This document shows positions 35,528-44,235 of a DNA stretch of 64,000 bases, piece after piece. How positions within the stretch are numbered: position 1 is the first letter of the stretch; each line of letters opens with the position of its first letter. The notes below the pieces were generated by a model that made no database searches, was not told the DNA's origin, and saw only the letters and a program-made list of their open reading frames with translations. Origin of the DNA: Saccharicrinis sp963666825 (lineage in GTDB: Bacteria > Bacteroidota > Bacteroidia > Bacteroidales > Marinilabiliaceae); contig OY763044.2 in NCBI GenBank assembly GCA_963666825.2, forward strand, positions 6,014,001 through 6,078,000, in the 5' to 3' direction. The position numbers and the translations under genes are program-made.

Positions 35528-37873
35528 ATGCAGAAAATAATAGTGTTTATCATAATCGTTGCATTTAACTTAAGCAATTATGTATATGCAAATGATCCCT
35601 TAGTTAACGATAAAGTTGTTCTGAGTGGATATATAAAAGATAATAATAATGGAGAGTTGCTAATTGGTGCTAGTGTATATTTTAAGGATCTAAAGACAGG
35701 TACAATCTCAAATCTTTATGGATTTTACTCCTTTAGTGTCGATCCTGGTGTTTATGATATCCAGTTTGCCTATATGGGATATAAGACAATTTCTAAAAAG
35801 TTAGAGATTAATCAGAATATGACATTTGATGTAGAATTAAGTCCTGAGGCTGAAAATATACAAGAGGTTGTTGTTTTAAGTAAAAAGCTGGATGCTAATG
35901 TTCGTGATGCACAAATGAGTGTTCAAAAACTGCAAAGTAAAGATGTTAAGGCTGTTCCTGCCTTAATGGGGGAAGTTGATGTTATTAAAGTCCTTCAGTT
36001 GATGCCTGGGGTACAAGCAACAAGTGAAGGTTCTAGTGGTTTTAGTGTGAGAGGGGGTAATCCTGATCAAAACCTGGTTTTGCTGGATGAAGCCATTGTG
36101 TACAATGCCGGTCATATGCTTGGTTTTTTTTCTGTATTTAATAATGATGCAATTAAAGATGTTCAGTTATATAAAGGAGATATCCCTGCCTCTTCCGGAG
36201 GTCGTTTGTCCTCTTTAGTTGATGTTCGGATGAATGATGGTAATAACAAAAAGATTGAAGGACAGGGAGGTATTGGTTTAATTTCTTCTCGATTAACATT
36301 AGAAGGGCCAATTGTTAAAGATAAAACATCGTTTATCGTGAGTGGAAGAAGAACTTATGCTGATTTATTTCTTCCATTAGCCGCTGACGAAGCTGCAAAG
36401 GATAGTAAGCTGTACTTTTATGATTTAAATGCTAAGGTTAAACATACTATTAATAACAATAATAGAATATACTTTAGTACTTACTTTGGCCGTGATGTAT
36501 TTAAGGATGTCAATTCAAAGATGGATTTTGGAAATCAGACTTTTACTTTGAGATGGAATCATGTTTATAATCCTAAGTTATTTTCTAATGTTACTTTTAT
36601 AGGTAGTAAATATGATTACAAATTAGGAACAACAGAAAGTGCTGCAGAGTTTACCTGGAAAAGTAGGTTGAGAGATTATAGTTTAAAGGTAGATTATAAT
36701 TATTATTTGAATCCTAATAATACTATTTCATTTGGTTTTCAAAGTATAAAACATATTATAAATCCAGGTACTGCTCAGGGGTCGGGAGAAGATTCAATGT
36801 TTAGTAAGGTTGAGGTTCCTGATGCAAACGGGTTAGAACATGGGATTTATATAGCAAATAGTCAAAAGATTGGATCAAGATTTAATGTGAAATATGGTAT
36901 TCGATTTTCTGGCTTGCAGAATATTGGTGAAGGAACAGTTTATGAGTTTGATGAGAATTATGAAGCTGTTAATGAGATAAATTATAAACGAAATGATGTT
37001 TTTAACTCGTATTGGGGATTTGAGCCTCGTTTAGGAATGTCGTATATTTTAAATAATACAACTTCGTTAAAATCCAGTTATTCAAAAACAAGACAGTACA
37101 TTCATTTGGCTTCTAATTCCACTTCTACAACTCCATTGGATGTTTGGTTTATGTCATCTCCTAATATTAAACCTCAGATATGTGATCAGTTTTCGGCAGG
37201 ATTATTTAAAAACTTCTCTGATAACATGATTGAAAGTTCTGTAGAGCTGTTTTATAAGGATATGAAAAATACCATCGATTTTAAGGATCATCCGGATTTG
37301 CTTTTAAATGATAAAATGGAGGGTGAAATCAGAACGGGAAAGTCATGGGCTTATGGTGCTGAGTTCCTGTTGAAATTTCATCTTGAAAAATTTAATGGGT
37401 GGGTTGGTTATACCTGGAGTAAATCATGGAGGAAAATTGCAGAGGTAAATGATGGTAAAAAGTATTTATCTCCCTACAGTCATGATCATGATATTTCAGT
37501 AGTTCTAAATCATACCCTAAATAAAAGATGTCAGTTAGGGTTTAATTGGGTTTATTTTACTGGAGCGCCGTTTACTGCACCCAATGGGCGAATGTTTGTA
37601 GGAGGTGATATTGTTCCTCTTTATTCATCCAGAAATGAAGAACGTATGCCTGATTATCATAGAATGGATGTTTCTTTTACTTTAAAAAATAAAAAGAAAG
37701 AAGGAAGAAAATGGGAAGGTGAGTGGAATTTTTCTGTTTATAATTTATATGGAAGAAAGAATGCATGGTCTATCTTTTTTGAACAGGATGAAGATGATCC
37801 ATATAAGGCTACTGCTCAAAAAACATATCTTTTTCAATTTGTTCCATCAGTTACTTATAATTTTAAATTTTAG
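35528..37873 (+). CDS. TonB-dependent outer membrane receptor
   Basis: 781 residues with a signal peptide (about 1-22). A CarboxypepD_reg-like domain (about 33-110, with LSGYIKDNNNGELLIGASVY) is followed by a plug domain with QLMPGVQATSEGSSGFSVRG and LVLLDEAIVYNAGHMLGFFS (about 155-205). A 22-strand type beta-barrel then runs to the C-terminus, which ends in the strand FQFVPSVTYNFKF. The size is smaller than SusC proteins, and the partner is a DUF4249 lipoprotein 3 bases downstream, not a SusD. This pairing is common in Bacteroidota. It would import a compound too large for porins, powered by TonB; the substrate is unknown. Confidence 0.95.
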   Translation: MQKIIVFIIIVAFNLSNYVYANDPLVNDKVVLSGYIKDNNNGELLIGASVYFKDLKTGTISNLYGFYSFSVDPGVYDIQFAYMGYKTISKKLEINQNMTFDVELSPEAENIQEVVVLSKKLDANVRDAQMSVQKLQSKDVKAVPALMGEVDVIKVLQLMPGVQATSEGSSGFSVRGGNPDQNLVLLDEAIVYNAGHMLGFFSVFNNDAIKDVQLYKGDIPASSGGRLSSLVDVRMNDGNNKKIEGQGGIGLISSRLTLEGPIVKDKTSFIVSGRRTYADLFLPLAADEAAKDSKLYFYDLNAKVKHTINNNNRIYFSTYFGRDVFKDVNSKMDFGNQTFTLRWNHVYNPKLFSNVTFIGSKYDYKLGTTESAAEFTWKSRLRDYSLKVDYNYYLNPNNTISFGFQSIKHIINPGTAQGSGEDSMFSKVEVPDANGLEHGIYIANSQKIGSRFNVKYGIRFSGLQNIGEGTVYEFDENYEAVNEINYKRNDVFNSYWGFEPRLGMSYILNNTTSLKSSYSKTRQYIHLASNSTSTTPLDVWFMSSPNIKPQICDQFSAGLFKNFSDNMIESSVELFYKDMKNTIDFKDHPDLLLNDKMEGEIRTGKSWAYGAEFLLKFHLEKFNGWVGYTWSKSWRKIAEVNDGKKYLSPYSHDHDISVVLNHTLNKRCQLGFNWVYFTGAPFTAPNGRMFVGGDIVPLYSSRNEERMPDYHRMDVSFTLKNKKKEGRKWEGEWNFSVYNLYGRKNAWSIFFEQDEDDPYKATAQKTYLFQFVPSVTYNFKF

Positions 37874-37876
37874 TCC

Positions 37877-38773
37877 ATGTTAAGAATTAAGAAATATATA
37901 ATTGGTTTAATAGCTATAATTGTATTCATTTCATGTACGGAAGAGATTGATATGGATCTGGGTTCAGGTGATACTTATTTAGTGGTTGATGCAGTATTTA
38001 CGGATGAAATTATAGATCATAAGGTAGTTTTAAGTACTACTTCGGAGTATTTTAGCAATACTTCCAGTCCTGCAGTAACTGGTGCACAGGTGAAAATTGC
38101 TGATGATTTTAAAGAAATTCAGTTGGAGGAGGACCCTGCAGTGCCCGGAACTTATATAATTCCAAAATCATTTGTGGGCATATATAATCAGGAATATACT
38201 TTGACTATTTCAGGTGTTGATATTGATAATGATGGAGTAGATGAATCATATACTGCTCAAAATACTTTATATGAGCCGGCAAAAATAATTGATATGTCAA
38301 TGGCATGGGATACTGGGCATGGTGAGAAAAGATGGATTATTCAAATGTATTCTAAAGATAATCCTGAGACTGAAGACTTTTACGCTTTTGCTATTTATGT
38401 CAATGGAACACTATTCTCTGATCAGATTTCGGAATTAGAATATGCCTGGGATCGTTATTTTAATGGAAATGATGTTACTGGTGTAACGGTTCAGTCTTTA
38501 GTTGAGGAGGATTCAAGTGGAGAAACGGCGGATTATATATTAAAGGTCGGAGACTGGGTAAAGCTTGAAATGCAAACAATAAATGAAGATTATTATAATT
38601 TTATAGATGCGGTAAGTGAAGAGACTGGGATACAGGTTCCCCTGTTTAGCGGTCCGCCGGCAAATGTCCCTTCAAACATAAGTAATGGAGCAAAAGGTTT
38701 TTTTCGAGTTTATTCAACTTCGGTTGATTCAATGATGGTGAATCAGGAGATTATAGATTTGAGAGATAATTAA
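37877..38773 (+). CDS. DUF4249 family lipoprotein
   Basis: 298 residues with a lipoprotein signal (MLRIKKYIIGLIAIIVFISC, Cys20). The mature part begins TEEIDMDLGSGDTYLVVDAV and continues through VVLSTTSEYFSNTSSPAVTG, the layout of the DUF4249 family, a beta-sandwich with a later alpha/beta part. These lipoproteins are regularly encoded just after a TonB receptor, as here (gap 3 bases), and are thought to sit on the outer membrane beside it. Their molecular function is not established. The stop codon overlaps by two bases that of the convergent gene on the minus strand. Confidence 0.9.
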   Translation: MLRIKKYIIGLIAIIVFISCTEEIDMDLGSGDTYLVVDAVFTDEIIDHKVVLSTTSEYFSNTSSPAVTGAQVKIADDFKEIQLEEDPAVPGTYIIPKSFVGIYNQEYTLTISGVDIDNDGVDESYTAQNTLYEPAKIIDMSMAWDTGHGEKRWIIQMYSKDNPETEDFYAFAIYVNGTLFSDQISELEYAWDRYFNGNDVTGVTVQSLVEEDSSGETADYILKVGDWVKLEMQTINEDYYNFIDAVSEETGIQVPLFSGPPANVPSNISNGAKGFFRVYSTSVDSMMVNQEIIDLRDN

Positions 38774-39222
38774 TTTTTATTTTTTAATTGACTGAAAAAT
38801 GTCTTCATATTTTCTTCATCTTTCTTACTGAGTGCAGAAATGAAGATTGGAGGATATTTTGCAAGTTGACTGGCAGACATCTGGTATAAATGCAACTTCT
38901 TTTTATAAATTCGGTTCCCGGTTGTATCGTATTTTATAAAAGATGATATTGGAATCTTATACATTTTAAATGATCTGTTAAAAGGAAATGAGTTGTAGAA
39001 TTTAATTTCAAAAGTATCGTCAACCTTTTCTAATTCTATATAGTAGAAACCTCCAGTCATGAAGTAATAAAATGTGGCAATGGTTAAAATGCCGGTACTC
39101 CATTGTATTGTGCTTGTCATCATTACAGAAATAACCTGACTGCAAATGAAACCGGCTAAAAATAATAAAGCCAAAAATGTTAGTTTCAGTTGAATGCTTC
39201 CCGCTGTTTTTCTGTTGTTCAT
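38770..39222 (-). CDS. Small integral membrane protein of unknown function
   Basis: 150 residues. Two hydrophobic segments (about 12-32 and 40-58) lie near the N-terminus and are followed by a soluble part of about 90 residues with FYYIELEKVDDTFEIKFYNS and a lysine-rich end. The pattern of two membrane helices plus a small beta-rich domain resembles PH-like bacterial membrane proteins, but I cannot name a family. It converges on the DUF4249 gene, and the two stop codons overlap in the sequence TTAA, so there is no room for a separate terminator. Confidence 0.75.
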   Translation of the reverse strand: MNNRKTAGSIQLKLTFLALLFLAGFICSQVISVMMTSTIQWSTGILTIATFYYFMTGGFYYIELEKVDDTFEIKFYNSFPFNRSFKMYKIPISSFIKYDTTGNRIYKKKLHLYQMSASQLAKYPPIFISALSKKDEENMKTFFSQLKNKN

Positions 39223-39381
39223 TAGGTAATATTATTTAATGTTGTGATTCTATAAATATGTGGAAAAAATAATGAATTTTAAATAAAGAGATGGTAAATA
39301 ATGCCCGATTAATTTCATTTTTTAAGAAGTTCCACTGTTTTAATTAAATATAGTCATAATCTGGTAATATTTTATTGCAAT

Positions 39382-39415
39382 TTGGTGCTTCTACAACCTT
39401 TTTTATTTATTTTTG
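39382..39415 (+). promoter_or_regulatory. Promoter of aroB-aroA
   Basis: TTG (39382-39384) is followed after 23 bases by TATTTTTG (39408-39415), which fits both boxes of the Bacteroidota promoter at the long end of the spacing range. The aroB ATG is 43 bases downstream. Confidence 0.6.
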
Positions 39416-39458
39416 GCGGATAATTTTTGGTGTTGAGAAAAACAAAATAAAAGATTTA

Positions 39459-40526
39459 ATGCAAGTTATTGAAGAGAGTGAATCAAGAGTTTACGGAGCT
39501 GAAAATTTAAAGCAAGATCTATCTGAATTAATAAAAAAGTATAACAACGGAAAGGTTTTTTTATTGGTAGATACAGGCTCTTATGAATATTGCTATCCTA
39601 AGATTAAAGGGCTGCCTGAAATTGATGAAGAAAATATCATTATAATAGAACAAGGAGATCAGCATAAAAACATTGAGGCTATTTCAAAGGTTTGGGAGTT
39701 TTTAAGTACTCATGGTGCAGATAGAAAATCAACCTTGATTAATTTGGCAGGAGGGATGCCTTGTGATTTGGGAGGATTTGCTGCTGCAACTTTTAAAAGA
39801 GGAATTAATTTTATTAATATACCAACTACCCTTTTAAGTCAGGTTGATGCTAGTGTCGGAGGTAAAACCGGTATTAATTTTCATGGATTCAAAAATGAAA
39901 TTGGCGTCTTTAAACATGCCTCTGCTGTTCTGGTTGATACTGATTTTGTAGAGACTCAGGATGATGAAAACATCTGTTCTGGTTATGCAGAAATGATTAA
40001 GCATGCTTTAATCTATTCAGAAGAAGATTGGAGTGTGATTAAGTCATTTGATATAAAAAATGCTAATCTTCCTGAATTAAAGAAGCTTGTTGTAAATTCA
40101 ATTCATATAAAAGAACATTTTGTTAAGGCTGATCCAACAGAGAAAAATGTTCGTAAATCATTGAATTTTGGTCATACTATTGGTCATGCTTTTGAAAGTT
40201 TTGCAATGAAAAAAGGACGTCCGGTTCTTCATGGTTATGCCGTAGCCTATGGAATGGTTGCTGAACTTTATCTGGGAAGTAAATTATGTGGTTTTCCTAT
40301 GGCGAAGATTGATGAAATAAATCAAATGATTCAATCTATTTATGGTAAGTTTCAGTTTGAACAACAGGATTTTGATGAGTTGTTTTTCTTAATGACTCAC
40401 GATAAAAAGAATGAAAAAAATCAAATTAATTTTACTCTTTTAAAAGATATAGGACAAATTGAAATTAATCATACATGTTCTAAGGAATTAATTTACGAAG
40501 CTTTGAATTTTTACCTTGAGCAGTAA
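39459..40526 (+). CDS. aroB: 3-dehydroquinate synthase
   Basis: I choose ATG 39459 (355 residues). The open frame reaches a TTG at 39375, but this would overlap the promoter and add 28 residues with no family match. NAD-binding and active-site motifs are clear: GGMPCDLGGFAAATFKRG, IPTTLLSQVDASVGGKTGIN, GYAEMIKHALI, and FGHTIGHAFE with the metal-binding histidines. AroB closes DAHP to 3-dehydroquinate, the second step of the shikimate pathway, in the cytosol. aroA follows after 46 bases, so the two form a small operon. Confidence 0.95.
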   Translation: MQVIEESESRVYGAENLKQDLSELIKKYNNGKVFLLVDTGSYEYCYPKIKGLPEIDEENIIIIEQGDQHKNIEAISKVWEFLSTHGADRKSTLINLAGGMPCDLGGFAAATFKRGINFINIPTTLLSQVDASVGGKTGINFHGFKNEIGVFKHASAVLVDTDFVETQDDENICSGYAEMIKHALIYSEEDWSVIKSFDIKNANLPELKKLVVNSIHIKEHFVKADPTEKNVRKSLNFGHTIGHAFESFAMKKGRPVLHGYAVAYGMVAELYLGSKLCGFPMAKIDEINQMIQSIYGKFQFEQQDFDELFFLMTHDKKNEKNQINFTLLKDIGQIEINHTCSKELIYEALNFYLEQ

Positions 40527-40572
40527 ATTAATAGTGAAGATATTAATTAGAGTAAGATATAAATAAGAAAAA

Positions 40573-41796
40573 ATGCAATATAAAGTTTCAGCACCGCAAC
40601 AGGTGTTACCATATACAGTAGAATTACCAACGTCGAAAAGTATTAGTAACAGAGCATTGATTCTAAATGCATTGGCCTACAGTGCTAAACCAATCAAGAA
40701 TTTATCAGATAGTGATGATACTCAGTTGTTGATTAAAGCGCTGAAGTCAGATGGCAATAGTTTTGATGTTGGAGCGGCAGGAACAACGATGAGGTTTTTA
40801 ACGGCTTTTCTTTCAAAGATCGTTGGAGAGTGGACTATTACTGGTTCTGAAAGAATGAAGCAAAGACCTATTAAGATTTTAGTTGAAGCTTTAAATAAAC
40901 TTGGAGCTAAAATCGAATATATTGAAAAAGAAGGTTATCCTCCGTTGAAAATATATGGCAGTGCAATGGAAGGTGGAGACTTGGAATTGGCAGGTGATGT
41001 TAGTAGTCAATATATTTCAGCATTATTAATGATTGGACCAACAATGAAAAACGGTCTAAGATTAACCTTAACTGGTGAAATTATTTCAAGACCATATATC
41101 TTGCTTACATTAAAAATGATGGAGACTTTTGGAGTTAAAAGTCATTGGAAAGATAATGTAATTACAGTTCCAGCAGGTCAATACCAGCCAACTGATTTTA
41201 CGGTGGAAGCCGATTGGAGCGCTGCTTCTTATTGGTTTCAGATAGCTGCCTTAAATCAGGGGTCAGAATTAATTTTGAAAGGTGTTAAGCGTTATAGTGA
41301 GCAAGGAGATTCAAAAGTAGCTGAACTATTTACTCAGTTAGGAGTAGAGTATAAATTTTCCAGAAATGGTTTGGTTCTGAAAAATATTGGAAATGTGGTT
41401 AAGCAATTTAACTACAATTTTATAGAGCAGCCTGATTTAGCGCAAACTTTTGCTGTTACCTGTTGTTGCTTAGGTGTTCCATTTGAATTTACAGGACTAC
41501 AAACTTTAAAGATTAAAGAAACAGATAGGATAAACGCTTTGATTGATGAGCTAAAAAAGCTAGGGTTTAAATTACAGTCAAACAATGTGGATAATCTTAT
41601 TTGGGATGGTGCTACTTGTGATAAAGATGAATCAGCTTGTATAGCTACTTATAAAGATCATAGAATGGCAATGGCGTTTGCTCCTGCTGTTGCTGGTGTT
41701 GGAAATATTATTGTTGATGATCCTGCAGTTGTTTCTAAATCATATCCAAAATATTGGGATCATTTAAAAGAGTTTGGATATGAAGTCAATGAATAA
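40573..41796 (+). CDS. aroA: 3-phosphoshikimate 1-carboxyvinyltransferase (EPSP synthase)
   Basis: 407 residues, slightly shorter than the usual 425-430. Motifs: LPTSKSISNRALILNALA at the N-terminus (phosphate-binding lysine), GAAGTTMRFLTAFLS, ERMKQRPIKILVEAL, SSQYISALLM, then in the second half EADWSAASYW, KETDRINALIDELKKLG and YKDHRMAMAFAP. It transfers enolpyruvate from PEP to shikimate 3-phosphate in the cytosol. It is cotranscribed with aroB and followed by a strong terminator. The glycine-rich loop reads NALAYSAKP and then DTQLLIKAL, differing from the E. coli type; I make no prediction about inhibitor sensitivity. Confidence 0.96.
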   Translation: MQYKVSAPQQVLPYTVELPTSKSISNRALILNALAYSAKPIKNLSDSDDTQLLIKALKSDGNSFDVGAAGTTMRFLTAFLSKIVGEWTITGSERMKQRPIKILVEALNKLGAKIEYIEKEGYPPLKIYGSAMEGGDLELAGDVSSQYISALLMIGPTMKNGLRLTLTGEIISRPYILLTLKMMETFGVKSHWKDNVITVPAGQYQPTDFTVEADWSAASYWFQIAALNQGSELILKGVKRYSEQGDSKVAELFTQLGVEYKFSRNGLVLKNIGNVVKQFNYNFIEQPDLAQTFAVTCCCLGVPFEFTGLQTLKIKETDRINALIDELKKLGFKLQSNNVDNLIWDGATCDKDESACIATYKDHRMAMAFAPAVAGVGNIIVDDPAVVSKSYPKYWDHLKEFGYEVNE

Positions 41797-41821
41797 TTGA
41801 ACTTTGATAAAATATTATTAT

Positions 41822-41854
41822 AAGGTGAATGGCTTTGTCATTCACCTTTTTTTG
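41822..41854 (+). terminator. Intrinsic terminator after aroA
   Basis: AAGGTGAATG (41822-41831) pairs perfectly with CATTCACCTT (41839-41848), then a run of T. Flanking bases may also serve the minus-strand gene ending at 41865. Confidence 0.9.
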
Positions 41855-41864
41855 TTTGATATTT

Positions 41865-43157
41865 TTAGAACTCAAATATAACTAATCTCGAACCTTTTGT
41901 TGGCTTATTATTAATAATTGCAGTTTCCCAGTCGCCTTGTTCCTTTATTTTTTCAATAAGTTTCAAGTCGAATTCCTGATTTACAGGAGTTATAATTTTG
42001 ATGTCAGATATCTTACCTGAATCAGTAATGAATATATTAACTCTTATTTCATTGGTTGGATAGTTATCCGGTAGTTTTAAGCTGTGTTCAATTTTTCGTT
42101 TAAACCTTTTAATACCTATTAGAGGAGTTGGGATTAAGTTATTTTTAACTTCTTCGCTTTTTTCTGTTGTTCTATTTTTAGGTTTTGTTCCATATCCAAT
42201 AGTTACAACTTCATCAAGAGCTAATGTTTCATTTTCTAAAACAACTTCACCTATAGAATCATTTTTTGCAACAAGTTTTTTTTGTTTGAAACCTATAAAG
42301 TCGAATGATAGCAGGCTTTCATTTTTCAAAGTGTTTAAAGTAAAGTTGCCATCCATATCGGTAATAGTTCCATTGGGTTTTCCTTCTTCAATGATGGTTA
42401 CACCTGGTATTGGAATACCATTTTCGTCAACAACTTTACCTTTGTATTGAATAAAAGAATCTTTCAAAATACTTTGGTCAATAGCTCTGTCTGCAGCATA
42501 AGAAGTTGAAGTGAGATCCATTTTATCACCTTCAATTGTACCTGTTATGGTATTTTTATTTCTGTCAGAATCTAATTCTAATTGCTGCTCCAAATCAACA
42601 GAAATTTCTTTGTTAACCGAACTTTGGGATATATTATAATTTGCCTTCTTATGTGAAAGCTTCGCAATAATTAATGGCTTTTCTTCGGTTTTCTCGTTGC
42701 TGTCAGGTATTGCTGGTCTGGCAGAGGATTCTATTTCTAATGTGTCAGAAGCATGGATTTCTATTGTGTTATTCTTTGTAGGTAATTCAATTCTGTTTTC
42801 AGATGAGTCTTTTTGCTCAATTATTGGTTTGTTGTTTTGTTGCTTGCTTAATAGAGGTTGAGTTTCTTTGTTCGTAGTGATGTAGAATAAAGTAGAAATA
42901 CCTACTAAAAATATAATTGTTGCAGCAATCTTTGTCCAATATGAAATTGTATTTTTTCTGGTGTTACTCTGTAATTTATTTTGTAAAAATAGTAATGAGT
43001 TGTTTGTTTCACTTTTAGATAACTTCTCGTAGCCTTCAACAGCATCCATTAAAAAAGGATCAGCTTCCATTTCTCGTTCAAAAGCATACCTTTCCTTTTC
43101 TGAAAGTTCATTGTTCAGATATCTTAATATTTGCGATATATTTTTATTATTCTGCAT
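41865..43157 (-). CDS. Composite anti-sigma-like membrane protein with CarboxypepD_reg and TonB C-terminal-like domains
   Basis: 430 residues in four parts. The cytoplasmic N-terminus (1-70), with ILRYLNNELSEKERYAFERE, resembles the zinc-free anti-sigma start common in Bacteroidota. A membrane helix lies at about 75-94. A polar periplasmic linker is followed by a CarboxypepD_reg-like domain (about 238-310) that ends in LDEVVTIGYGTKPKNRT, like the join to a SusC plug. The last 90 residues, with IKRFKRKIEHSLKLP and IRVNIFITDSGKISDIKI, resemble the TonB C-terminal domain. It overlaps the sigma factor gene by 11 bases, so it probably holds that sigma factor at the membrane. The release signal is unknown. 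Confidence 0.82.
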   Translation of the reverse strand: MQNNKNISQILRYLNNELSEKERYAFEREMEADPFLMDAVEGYEKLSKSETNNSLLFLQNKLQSNTRKNTISYWTKIAATIIFLVGISTLFYITTNKETQPLLSKQQNNKPIIEQKDSSENRIELPTKNNTIEIHASDTLEIESSARPAIPDSNEKTEEKPLIIAKLSHKKANYNISQSSVNKEISVDLEQQLELDSDRNKNTITGTIEGDKMDLTSTSYAADRAIDQSILKDSFIQYKGKVVDENGIPIPGVTIIEEGKPNGTITDMDGNFTLNTLKNESLLSFDFIGFKQKKLVAKNDSIGEVVLENETLALDEVVTIGYGTKPKNRTTEKSEEVKNNLIPTPLIGIKRFKRKIEHSLKLPDNYPTNEIRVNIFITDSGKISDIKIITPVNQEFDLKLIEKIKEQGDWETAIINNKPTKGSRLVIFEF

Positions 43158-43734
43158 TGCTTCTTTCCAAACAGATTTTTAAATTACGTTTCGCATTTTG
43201 AATGTAACTCTTTACTTTTTTAATATCGACCTCCATCTTATCTGAAATCTGTTGATAGGTCATTTCTTTAAAATAAAATAACTCTATACTCTCTTTTTGT
43301 TGAAATTTTAGTTTGTCAATACAAGTTTTTAATGCTGCTTCATTCAGTTTATTCTGCTCTTCATCAATAGGATGTATTTCAAACTGTTTTTCCATAAAAC
43401 TTTCAGTAAAATATTTTTCATCATCTATTGATGAAGTAAAATGCTTCACTTTTCTAAGTTCCATTAAACAGTAATTCTTAGATACAACATATAACCATGG
43501 TTTAAAGTTATCTATTTCGGCATCCTTTAAAGACGTAGTAAGCTTTTCGAAAATCTGAATTACTGCATCCTGAGCATCATCTTTATTTTTAAGATATTTT
43601 AAACATACACCAAAAACCAAATCCATATATCTTGAATATAATTCACCAAGAATATCGAGGTTGTGAGTATTACGATACTGGTGCAATAATTCATTATCTG
43701 AATTGTATTTTATTCTTGAGGAAAATAGCTTCAT
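43147..43734 (-). CDS. ECF-type RNA polymerase sigma factor
   Basis: 195 residues. Region 2 is YSRYMDLVFGVCLKYLKNKD followed by DAQDAVIQIFEKL (about 38-72), and the -10 recognising segment continues with FKPWLYVVSKNYCLMELRK. Region 4 is LKFQQKESIELFYFKEMTYQ followed by QISDKMEVDIKKVKSYIQNA (about 143-185). No region 1 or 3 of size is present, as in ECF factors. It is the first gene of a two-gene unit with the membrane protein at 41865-43157, its probable anti-sigma factor. Target genes are not evident in the window. Confidence 0.93.
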   Translation of the reverse strand: MKLFSSRIKYNSDNELLHQYRNTHNLDILGELYSRYMDLVFGVCLKYLKNKDDAQDAVIQIFEKLTTSLKDAEIDNFKPWLYVVSKNYCLMELRKVKHFTSSIDDEKYFTESFMEKQFEIHPIDEEQNKLNEAALKTCIDKLKFQQKESIELFYFKEMTYQQISDKMEVDIKKVKSYIQNAKRNLKICLERSNAE

Positions 43735-43929
43735 TTATCTTAAAAAATGTTGCTAAATGTATAAATAATATGTAGGTTTTTCAATACAGGAAATAATTAT
43801 TGAGTTTTTATTATGATGAGCTATGCTAAAAAATTATAAAAAATGAGGTCTTACCCCTATTTTTTGGTGAATTAAAAATGATAAATGTTATTTTTACATC
43901 GTCAACGTAATAAAATACCACCTATTTAA

Positions 43930-43956
43930 TTGCTGAAGGAGAGAAAAGTAATTTTG
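43930..43956 (+). promoter_or_regulatory. Candidate distal promoter of the suf operon
   Basis: TTG (43930-43932), 16 bases, then TAATTTTG (43949-43956) followed by CCCGG. It would give a leader of about 270 bases before sufB. Confidence 0.45.
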
Positions 43957-44135
43957 CCCGGATTATTTTGTGAATTTCAGGAATAGATAACAAAACTGTA
44001 ATTGCATTAAAGTTTAGTAATAAATTTTATTGATGTAGTTATGACGTTTTTGTGTTGATTATCAATTGAAAATGAAATAAGAAAAAATGTTGCTTATTTA
44101 GAATGGCTTAATTTTATTTAATCTAAATAGTTTAC

Positions 44136-44143
44136 TAATTTTG
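44136..44143 (+). promoter_or_regulatory. Candidate proximal -7 box of the suf operon
   Basis: TAATTTTG followed by CAC, 92 bases before the sufB ATG. TTTT replaces the TTG box at the expected distance. Confidence 0.5.
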
Positions 44144-44235
44144 CACATTCATAGCATGTAATTCAGATCATCTTAAACATGGTATATAAACACAATGACT
44201 ATAAGATTGTTTAGGAATCAGACAACAAAGTAATT

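Larger units (their letters stand above)
43735..44235. other. Divergent intergenic region between sigma factor and sufB
   Basis: 501 AT-rich bases without a credible gene. Two plus-strand TAATTTTG boxes are present, at 43949-43956 and 44136-44143, listed separately. I see no clear CAAAnnTA (minus-strand -7) for the sigma gene, which may use its own sigma type. No riboswitch or Rfam-like element is recognised, though the leader from the upper promoter would be about 270 bases. Confidence 0.5.
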
